Assembly (NCBI GenBank): GCA_002781125.1
Contig: PETJ01000006.1
Span: 1-12,170 of the forward strand
Reading direction: 5' to 3'
DNA from: Candidatus Nealsonbacteria bacterium CG01_land_8_20_14_3_00_12
GTDB lineage: Bacteria > Patescibacteriota > Minisyncoccia > Minisyncoccales > PETJ01
Length of the DNA: 12,170 nucleotides
Position numbers and translations under genes: made by a program. Shown here in pieces: positions 5,536 through 11,213 of this stretch. The first letter of the stretch is position 1; each line of letters begins with the position of its first letter. The notes under the pieces are model-generated. The model was not told where the DNA came from and did not search any database. It saw nothing but the letters and a program-made list of their open reading frames with translations.

Positions 5536-5859
5536 TTATTTTACTCCTATTACTCTTTCTATCATATAAATAAGGGCTCTGGCAAGCATAATAATAACCA
5601 ATCCAATTAAGGCATAGGAAATTATGGTTTTGCCGGTACCAACTTTTTTTGGGTCACCGGCAGCAGTCAGAAGAAAAAAGGCACCAATCATTACCATTAG
5701 GGGAGTAACAACAACGGCAATCTTAAAAATAAAACTAATAATTGCCGTAACTAACTCATCGAAGGTTTCATATTCTAAAGGATTCTGAAATTCTATAGCT
5801 GAAGTAAGAAGTGGCAGGCAAAGCAAGGTTAAAATTAAGGTCAGGAAAATCTTTTTCAT
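5536..5859 (-). CDS. VirB2/TrbC-like small membrane protein
   Basis: A 107-residue protein with a signal peptide at residues 1-21 (MKKIFLTLILTLLCLPLLTSA) and a short polar segment. Two membrane helices follow, about 40-68 (SFIFKIAVVVTPLMVMIGAFFLLTAAG) and 80-100 (IISYALIGLVIIMLARALIYM), joined by the hinge GDPKKVGTGK. The hinge G(D/A)P-K and the helix pattern match the downstream gene, so the two are probably paralogues in the VirB2/TrbC pilin family. It has no cysteines after the signal peptide. Repeat copy D ends 2 nt before the ATG, taking the place where a ribosome binding site would be. There is no Shine-Dalgarno. Confidence 0.72.
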   Translation of the reverse strand: MKKIFLTLILTLLCLPLLTSAIEFQNPLEYETFDELVTAIISFIFKIAVVVTPLMVMIGAFFLLTAAGDPKKVGTGKTIISYALIGLVIIMLARALIYMIERVIGVK

Positions 5860-5861
5860 AT

Positions 5862-5920
5862 AGCGAGGCTTAATTTATTAAGCCGAAGCTGGAGATGAAG
5901 CTTCAGCTTCATCGACTACT
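5862..5920 (-). repeat. Bipartite stem-loop repeat, copy D (leader of the pilin-like gene)
   Basis: On its own (minus) strand it starts TAGTCGATGAAG like copy B. First hairpin: GATGAAGC and GCTTCATC around TGAA (5913-5894). Linker TCC. Second hairpin: outer AGC (5890-5888)/GCT (5864-5862), internal loop TTC opposite TC, inner GGCTTAAT/ATTAAGCC around AA. The outer pair AGC/GCT is a compensatory change relative to ACC/GGT. It fills most of the gap between the methyltransferase and pilin-like genes. Confidence 0.85.
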
Positions 5921-5924
5921 TATA

Positions 5925-6443
5925 TTATTTTACCAAAATTAAGGCCCAGTGGTAAAGGCCGGCTTCAAATTCCTTTTCCACTTTTAAATTAAGCTCTTTG
6001 GCTAGCGCTTTCACTTCTTCAGGAGAAACTCTTCCCCCTTTTGGGCCCAAAGGGGTTTCTTCTTTCCAGTCAACAACCAAAATTTTTCCACCCGGTTTTA
6101 AAACTCTTTTTCCTTCTTCCAGGGCTGATTTTTTATCTTGGCATTGAAATAAAAGATTAGTCATTAAAACTAAATCGCAACTCTCCGGATGCAATCTTGA
6201 AGTCTTTTCAACATCCGATTTAATTACCTCAATATTTAGAATTTTCCCTAATTTTATTTTAGCCCGCAGGGCAGAAAGGGGTTCTTCTAAGATATCTATA
6301 GCATAAACTTTCCCTTCTTCCAATTTTTTTGCCAAAGGTAATGCCCAACCACCAGAACCTGAACCAAAATCACAAGCTGTCATATTTTTTTCCAGTTTTA
6401 ATTGTTTTAAGACTTCTTCTGGATCAATGAATCTTCGATTCAT
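5925..6443 (-). CDS. Class I SAM-dependent methyltransferase, substrate unknown
   Basis: A 172-residue protein with the Rossmann-like methyltransferase core: motif I DFGSGSGGWALPLA (residues about 25-38), motif II acidic end in VYAIDILEE (about 47-55), SDV at the adenine-binding site, CDLVLMTNLLF as motif IV, and the LKPGGKILVVDWK post-motif typical of the Methyltransf_11/UbiE-like group. There is no extra substrate domain, so the methylated molecule cannot be predicted. It follows gyrA in the same direction, with a 51-nt gap that holds two AT-rich hairpins. The start codon is itself inside one of them. Confidence 0.85.
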   Translation of the reverse strand: MNRRFIDPEEVLKQLKLEKNMTACDFGSGSGGWALPLAKKLEEGKVYAIDILEEPLSALRAKIKLGKILNIEVIKSDVEKTSRLHPESCDLVLMTNLLFQCQDKKSALEEGKRVLKPGGKILVVDWKEETPLGPKGGRVSPEEVKALAKELNLKVEKEFEAGLYHWALILVK

Positions 6444-6472
6444 TTCAATGTTCGATAAATCTTCGATTTATC
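6425..6472. repeat. Tandem hairpins with shared loop, possible half copy E of the repeat family
   Basis: Two adjacent hairpins share the loop CTTCG: AATGAAT/ATTCATT (6425-6443) and GATAAAT/ATTTATC (6454-6472). The second starts TTCGAT and resembles only the first half of the structured repeats. The first contains the methyltransferase start codon, so in mRNA the ATG would be paired. Confidence 0.45.
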
Positions 6473-6494
6473 TTCATATTTAAAAAACCTTTTA

Positions 6495-8984
6495 TTAGAT
6501 ACAGGTGGCAGAAGCCACTTTATCTTCCTCTTCTAATTTCATTATTCTCACTCCTTGGGTTGGCCGACTCAAGATTGGAATTGAGCTAATCTTTGTTCTA
6601 ATCACCTGGCCCTTTTGAGAAATAACAATTAAATCTTCTTCGCCACCAAGGAGAACTCTCGAAGCCACCAAAGAGCCAGTTTTTGAAGTTATCTTAGCCG
6701 TTTTAATTCCAGTTCCTCCTCTCCCCTGCAATCTATACTCTTTCAAATCCGTCCTCTTTCCATACCCATTTTCCGTCACCACCAACAAATAATCTTTTCT
6801 TTTTTTATCAATTTGCAATTTGCCATTTGAAATTTGCATTTTTATCACGTCCATCCCCACCACCTCATCGTTCTTTCTCGGTCGAATTCCCTTCACCCCC
6901 GAAGCTACTCTGCCCATCGGCCTTATTTCTTTTTCTTTAAAGCGAATTGACTGGCCCTTTTTTGTTACCAAAATAATTTCATCTAAGCCTGTGGTTTTGG
7001 AAACTTTTCTTAAAAGATCTCCTTTTTTAAGGGTGATGGCAATCAAGCCCGACCTTCTGACATTTTCAAACTCTGATATCGCAGTTTTTTTAATTATACC
7101 ATCTTTGGTGCAAATTACTAAATATTTTGTGGAGTCCTTTTCTTTTTTACTCAACGGCATTAAAGATAAAACCTTTTCCTGGGTAGAAATTTCAAGGAAA
7201 TTCAAAAGGCCCCGACCCTTAGCCACCCTTTGTCCTTCGGGAATTTCGTAAACCGGGGTTTGAAAAACTTTTCCCGAATCGCTAAAGAATAAAAGATTGT
7301 CGTGGGTATTGGCACAGATGAAGTGTTCAACAATATCTTCGCCAATGGTTTTCATTCCCAGAATTCCTTTCCCGCCCCTTTTTTGAATTTTATAAGTAGC
7401 TGGATTTAATCTTTTAATATAACCTCCCTGAGTTAAAGTAATAATGGTTTCTTCAGCCGGGATTAAATCTTCTTCAGCAATCTCGCCAACCTGGTGAATA
7501 TGAAAGCGCGTTTTTCTTTCATCTCCAAAATTTTCCTTTAATTGAGCCAGCTCCTTTTTAATTACCTCCTTTATTTTTTGAGGACTTTTTAAAATAGCAA
7601 CTAATTCTTTAATTTTGATTTTAATTTCTTTTAATTCATCTTCAATTTTCTTTCTCTCTAATTTTGCCAGAGCTGAAAGTTTGGTTTCCAAGATGGCATT
7701 GGCTTGAATTTCAGTCAGTTTGAAACGTCTCATTAAGTTTTTCTGGGCTTCTTCTCGATTGGCTGAATTTTTTATCGTTTTAATTACAGCATCGATATTA
7801 GCCAGGCATTTATGGAGGCCTTCCAAGATATGAGCCCTTTCTTTTGCTTTTTCTAAGTCATGCTTTGTTCTTCGGAAAACAACTTCTTTTCGGTGGAGAA
7901 GGAAGTAGTTTAATAATTCAACCAGATTCAAAACCCGAGGTTGGATTCCTTCCACCAAGGCCAACATATTTAAATGAAAAGTTTTTTGGAGGTCGCTAAA
8001 TTTGTAAAGCCGATTTAAAACTTTTTGGGCGACCGCATCTCTCTGGAGATCAATGACAATTCTCATTCCTTCTTTGTCTGATTCATCTCGAATATCCCTA
8101 ATTCCCTCAATCTTTTTTTGTGAAACTAAATTGGCAAATTGTTCAATCAAAGCCGATTTTTGAACTTGAAAGGGGATTTCGGTAATAATAATCTGTTGCC
8201 GACCGGTTTTACTTTCAACAATTTCTGCCTTGCCCCTGGTTAAGATTGGTCCCTTTCCTTGAGAATAGGTCTGAATTATTCCTTTTTGGTCAAAAATTTC
8301 TCCACCGGTTGGAAAGTCAGGACCCTTGATAAATTGGAGGAGGTCTTCGGTTGTCGCTTTGGGATGGGTAAGTAAATAAATTAAGGTATCTGCAACTTCG
8401 GATAAATTATGGGGAGGAATATTTGTTGCCATACCAACAGCAATTCCCAGGGAGCCATTCAGAATAAGCTGAGGGACTGGCGAAGGCAAAACAGTAGGCT
8501 CTTTTCTTGTTCCATCATAATTATCAACAAAAGGAACAGTATTTCTCTCAATATCTTTTAACATTTCCTCGCCAATTTTTGAAAGCCTGGCTTCGGTGTA
8601 GCGATAGGCCGCAGCGCTGTCTCCATCAATTGAACCAAAATTTCCTTGACCCTGAATCAAGGGATATCTCAATGAGAAATCCTGGGCCATTCGAACCAGG
8701 GCATCATATACTGCCATATCTCCGTGGGGGTGGTATCTCGCGAGAACAGAACCAATTACTGATGCTGATTTTCTAAATTTAGTATCGTGACGAAGCCCGT
8801 CTTCTAACATCGCATACAAAATCCGACGGTGGACTGGTTTTAATCCATCTCTGACATCGGGTAAAGCTCGAGAGACAATCACTGACATAGCATAATCAAT
8901 GTAAGATTCCCTCATCTCTTGGGTGATTTCTCGGGGCTTTATTAAACCTGCTTCAGTATTTTCTGGTTTGAGGTCTTTAGCCAT
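6495..8984 (-). CDS. gyrA: DNA gyrase subunit A
   Basis: GyrA cuts and rejoins DNA in the A2B2 gyrase that introduces negative supercoils. Length is 829 residues, normal for bacteria. The start region has [31 protein letters not shown]; the catalytic tyrosine is Tyr129 in [11 protein letters not shown]. The C-terminal half holds the GyrA box QKRGGKG (about 533-539), which separates gyrase from topoisomerase IV, and pinwheel blade repeats (for example [14 protein letters not shown]). In the quinolone-resistance region the sequence is [11 protein letters not shown], so Met90 replaces the usual Ser (E. coli Ser83) while Asp94 (E. coli Asp87) is kept. Residues about 715-730 ([16 protein letters not shown]) split a blade and derive from a heptamer repeat. 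The gene starts 4 nt after the upstream stop, so it is probably co-transcribed. Confidence 0.98.
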   Translation of the reverse strand: MAKDLKPENTEAGLIKPREITQEMRESYIDYAMSVIVSRALPDVRDGLKPVHRRILYAMLEDGLRHDTKFRKSASVIGSVLARYHPHGDMAVYDALVRMAQDFSLRYPLIQGQGNFGSIDGDSAAAYRYTEARLSKIGEEMLKDIERNTVPFVDNYDGTRKEPTVLPSPVPQLILNGSLGIAVGMATNIPPHNLSEVADTLIYLLTHPKATTEDLLQFIKGPDFPTGGEIFDQKGIIQTYSQGKGPILTRGKAEIVESKTGRQQIIITEIPFQVQKSALIEQFANLVSQKKIEGIRDIRDESDKEGMRIVIDLQRDAVAQKVLNRLYKFSDLQKTFHLNMLALVEGIQPRVLNLVELLNYFLLHRKEVVFRRTKHDLEKAKERAHILEGLHKCLANIDAVIKTIKNSANREEAQKNLMRRFKLTEIQANAILETKLSALAKLERKKIEDELKEIKIKIKELVAILKSPQKIKEVIKKELAQLKENFGDERKTRFHIHQVGEIAEEDLIPAEETIITLTQGGYIKRLNPATYKIQKRGGKGILGMKTIGEDIVEHFICANTHDNLLFFSDSGKVFQTPVYEIPEGQRVAKGRGLLNFLEISTQEKVLSLMPLSKKEKDSTKYLVICTKDGIIKKTAISEFENVRRSGLIAITLKKGDLLRKVSKTTGLDEIILVTKKGQSIRFKEKEIRPMGRVASGVKGIRPRKNDEVVGMDVIKMQISNGKLQIDKKRKDYLLVVTENGYGKRTDLKEYRLQGRGGTGIKTAKITSKTGSLVASRVLLGGEEDLIVISQKGQVIRTKISSIPILSRPTQGVRIMKLEEEDKVASATCI
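6811..6838 (+). repeat. Heptanucleotide tandem repeat inside gyrA
   Basis: Four 7-mers in a row on the plus strand: ATTTGCA, ATTTGCC, ATTTGAA, ATTTGCA. The gene reads the other strand and encodes [10 protein letters not shown] from it. The tract lies between VVGMDVI and the blade strand [12 protein letters not shown], where GyrA proteins normally have only a few residues. Confidence 0.8.
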
Positions 8985-8988
8985 ATTT

Positions 8989-9264
8989 TTATGGTTGAGT
9001 TTCCTTTAAAGATTCTTCTAATTCTTTTAGTTCTTCTTCGCTAATTTCCGGCGTTTCAAATTTTTGAAGCCCTTTTAGCTCTTCTTCAAATTGGGGAAGG
9101 CGCAGTTCTTCTCTGAGTTTTTCTGTTTTAAAACTTTTTAGTCTCATTTGAGTGATTTGGGTCCACCAAAATAAAAGGCCTAAACAAAAAATAATCACTA
9201 TTAACCAAAAAATTATTTTTCTCTTTGGCTCTGGTAAGTTTTGGAGTTTTTGGAGAAAATTCAC
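8989..9264 (-). CDS. Small single-pass membrane protein, unknown function
   Basis: 91 residues starting with GTG at 9264, which overlaps the upstream stop as GTGA, so translation is probably coupled. Residues 1-16 are polar and basic (NLPEPKRK), 17-35 form one membrane segment ([18 protein letters not shown]), and the rest is a charged tail ending in a Glu/Leu-rich amphipathic stretch ([16 protein letters not shown]) likely to be helical. I do not recognise the family. Its position between the hydrolase and gyrA, with overlap on one side and 4 nt on the other, supports it being a real gene. Confidence 0.75.
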   Translation of the reverse strand: MNFLQKLQNLPEPKRKIIFWLIVIIFCLGLLFWWTQITQMRLKSFKTEKLREELRLPQFEEELKGLQKFETPEISEEELKELEESLKETQP

Positions 9265-9983
9265 GGTTTCAATACTATTATTTTCACTTCCTCTGGCGAA
9301 ATGTCTTTCTTTTTAATTGAAAATTTTGATTCGGGCGTAATTGATTTTATCCCAACCATTTTTAAAAATTTATCAAGACCGTCCAGTTTTATATTTAGTT
9401 TAGGGAGGCGATGAAGTTTCCCCCTTTCGGGTTTGCCTTCATCTTCACCTTCGCTCGGCTTCGCCTTGCTCGGTATTTGATAATGCATGGGGATGATAAT
9501 TTTGGGCTCCAACTGGGACATTACCTTCAGTGCTTCCTTAGCCGAAATGGTATAAACACCGCCAATTGGAATCATTAAAACATCGACTTCGCCAATTTTT
9601 TCGAGTTGTTCTCCAGTTAGCTCTTTCTGGCCAAAATCTCCAAGGTGGCATAATTTCAAATCTTCAGCTTCAATGGTGTAAATTGTGTTTTCGCCTCGCT
9701 CCTTGCCCTGAGAATTGTCATGCCAGGAAGGAATTCCTTCAATAAAAACATTTTTTATTTCATATTCTCCAGGGCTATTGATAATAAATGGGTTGCCAGA
9801 AACCGCTTTAACGTTATTGTGGTCATAATGGTCATGAGTGGTCAACAAAATATCGGCTTGGAGTTTGGGAAGCCGCAGTCCAACTTCTTCAGAAAAAGGG
9901 TCAATAACAATATTTACATGATTGTTTTTGCCCTGACTTATACTAATCTGAAAACAAGATTGTCCATGCCAAATTATTTGCAT
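9261..9983 (-). CDS. Metallo-beta-lactamase-fold hydrolase (COG2220/UlaG-like)
   Basis: 240 residues. The N-terminus MQIIWHGQSCFQI and the metal motif THDHYDHNN (about 49-57) are those of the UlaG/UPF0173-like branch of the MBL fold. Further ligand regions are NSPGEYE (about 69-75), the strand LCHLGDFG (about 111-118) and IIPMHY near residue 170. Its substrate is unknown; relatives include lactonases and phosphodiesterases. Repeat copy F adds about 22 residues (from SKAK to KLHRLP) right after PMHYQIP; without it the sequence continues naturally as KLNIKLDGLDKFLK. The ATG is 8 nt downstream of a good -10 box, suggesting a leaderless transcript that heads the hydrolase-gyrA unit. Confidence 0.87.
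   Translation of the reverse strand: MQIIWHGQSCFQISISQGKNNHVNIVIDPFSEEVGLRLPKLQADILLTTHDHYDHNNVKAVSGNPFIINSPGEYEIKNVFIEGIPSWHDNSQGKERGENTIYTIEAEDLKLCHLGDFGQKELTGEQLEKIGEVDVLMIPIGGVYTISAKEALKVMSQLEPKIIIPMHYQIPSKAKPSEGEDEGKPERGKLHRLPKLNIKLDGLDKFLKMVGIKSITPESKFSIKKKDISPEEVKIIVLKP
9409..9475 (+). repeat. Bipartite stem-loop repeat, copy F (inside the MBL hydrolase gene)
   Basis: First hairpin: GATGAAG (9410-9416)/CTTCATC (9437-9443), internal loop TTTCC opposite TTTGC, inner CCC/GGG around TTTC. Linker TTC. Second hairpin: outer ACC (9447-9449)/GGT (9472-9474), TTC opposite TC, then GC/GC and GGC/GCC around TTC. Like copy A it has the TTTNC internal loop in the first hairpin. The gene reads the opposite strand. 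Confidence 0.83.
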
Positions 9984-9991
9984 AATATATT

Positions 9992-10020
9992 ATTTTATCA
10001 TGGCTATTGTAAAAACTCAA
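9992..10020 (-). promoter_or_regulatory. Promoter for the MBL hydrolase-gyrA unit, predicted leaderless
   Basis: On the minus strand: TTGAGT (10020-10015), 17 nt, TAAAAT (9997-9992), then 8 nt to the ATG at 9983. The -10 sequence and the 8-nt distance are identical to those at valS. Confidence 0.6.
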
Positions 10021-10035
10021 GAATTATTATAGATT
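10007..10035 (+). promoter_or_regulatory. Promoter for rpsA, predicted leaderless or near-leaderless
   Basis: TTGTAA (10007-10012), 17 nt, TAGATT (10030-10035), then 7 nt to the ATG. TATAGA at 10028 is an alternative -10. AAAGGA precedes the ATG by a single base, too close for a normal ribosome binding site. The promoter overlaps the divergent one. Confidence 0.5.
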
Positions 10036-10042
10036 AAAGGAT

Positions 10043-11137
10043 ATGGAAAAAATGCAGGACTCCAAACCACCCACCGCCCTCCCGCCTAAAGGGCAGGCCC
10101 CTAAAGAAAATTTAATGAAGCCACCAAAAGTTGGGGAAATTGTTGAAGGAAAAGTCATCGGAAGAAAACGTTCAGCCCTTTTTTTGGACCTGGGAGTATT
10201 TGGAACCGGAATAATTTATGGAAGAGAATTCCAAGAAGCTAAAGAGGAGTTAAAAAGCCTAAAGATTGGCGATAGTGTTTTTGCCAAGATAATCGACCTG
10301 GAAAATGAGGAAGGTTACATTGAATTATCGGTAAGCCAGGCCTCCAGTGAATTAATTTGGGAAGGATTAAGACAGAAAAAAGAAAAAGGAGAAAATGTTA
10401 CAGTTAAAATTCTGGGGGCTAATCGGGGAGGATTATTAACCGAGATTTCGGGAATTCCTGGCTTTTTACCTGTTTCTCAATTGAAAAGCTGCCATTATCC
10501 AAAAGTAGAAGGAGGAGACACTTCTAAAATCTTGAGGGAGCTCCAAAAGTTTATTGGTCAAACTCTAGAAGTAAAAATTTTCGATTTAGACTTAAGAACT
10601 GGAAAGCTCATTTTATCTGAGAAAGTAAAGGAGGCTGAAAAGATAAGAGAAATTTTAAAAAATTATAAAGTGGGAGATGTAGTTAAAGGAGAAATTACCG
10701 GCGTTGTCGATTTTGGAGCTTTTATGAAATTTGGTGAAAACCTTGAAGGGTTAATTCATATTTCCGAACTTGATTGGCAGTTGATTGAAGACCCTTCAGA
10801 AGTTGTTAAAGTTGGAGAAAAATTTAAGGCAAAGATTATTGAAATTTCGGGGGAGAAAGTTTCCCTATCTCTAAAGGCATTAAAGGAAGATCCCTGGTTA
10901 GATATTGAGAAAAGATATAAAAAGGGAGATATTGTTTCAGGAAAGGTAACCAAATTTAATCCCTTTGGCGCCTTTGTCCAAATTACTCCCGAAATTCAGG
11001 GCTTAATTCATATTTCCGAATTTGGTACCAGGTCAAAAATGGAAGAGAAATTAAAAATTGGCAAAAAATATAATTTTCAGATTTTAGAAATCCGGCCCGA
11101 GGAACACAAAATGAGTTTAAAATTAGCTGGAAAATAA
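10043..11137 (+). CDS. rpsA: Ribosomal protein S1, four S1 domains
   Basis: 364 residues with four OB-fold S1 motifs at about 29-98, 111-195, 209-277 and 293-362. The last two are most typical (VGDVVKGEITGVVDFGAFMKF, GLIHISEL and KKGDIVSGKVTKFNPFGAFV, GLIHISEF). The second is diverged. S1 binds mRNA on the 30S subunit and helps it reach the ribosome; E. coli has six domains, and shorter forms are common elsewhere. The N-terminal 28 residues are low-complexity and contain the proline insert (DSKPPTALPPKG), so the functional protein may start its fold near KVGEIVEG. The start at 10043 fits the promoter; an internal Met at residue 4 is possible. Confidence 0.9.
   Translation: MEKMQDSKPPTALPPKGQAPKENLMKPPKVGEIVEGKVIGRKRSALFLDLGVFGTGIIYGREFQEAKEELKSLKIGDSVFAKIIDLENEEGYIELSVSQASSELIWEGLRQKKEKGENVTVKILGANRGGLLTEISGIPGFLPVSQLKSCHYPKVEGGDTSKILRELQKFIGQTLEVKIFDLDLRTGKLILSEKVKEAEKIREILKNYKVGDVVKGEITGVVDFGAFMKFGENLEGLIHISELDWQLIEDPSEVVKVGEKFKAKIIEISGEKVSLSLKALKEDPWLDIEKRYKKGDIVSGKVTKFNPFGAFVQITPEIQGLIHISEFGTRSKMEEKLKIGKKYNFQILEIRPEEHKMSLKLAGK
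10058..10102 (+). repeat. Proline-coding C-rich insert near the rpsA start
   Basis: It begins GACTCCAAACCACCCACC and encodes DSKPPTALPPKGQAP in the same frame as the valS and hsp20 copies. The 3' part has GCCT and AGGC able to pair around AAAGGGC. Confidence 0.6.
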
Positions 11138-11158
11138 GGGATTGAGTCGAGAAAACTG

Positions 11159-11192
11159 TCAAGTGGAAAAGCTTGATTTTTTTATTTTTTTT
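11159..11192 (+). terminator. Rho-independent terminator after rpsA
   Basis: TCAAGT (11159-11164) and GCTTGA (11171-11176) form a short stem with one G-U pair, followed by a T run broken by one A. The stem is weak but the U tract is long. Confidence 0.6.
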
Positions 11193-11201
11193 AGATAAAC
11201 T
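11173..11201 (+). promoter_or_regulatory. Promoter for ftsH
   Basis: TTGATT (11173-11178), 17 nt, TAAACT (11196-11201), then 12 nt to the ATG, predicting a leader of about five bases. The -35 box overlaps the 3' arm and T tract of the rpsA terminator. No Shine-Dalgarno is present before the ATG. Confidence 0.5.
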
Positions 11202-11213
11202 AAATAGTATTAA

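Noticed and set aside
6820..7251. Plus-strand open frame opposite gyrA
   Set aside because: It mirrors the well-supported gyrA frame, and its composition follows from gyrA codons.
33..9475. CRISPR array from the dispersed repeats
   Set aside because: The copies are far apart, in both orientations and variable in stem sequence, with no spacer regularity and no cas genes.
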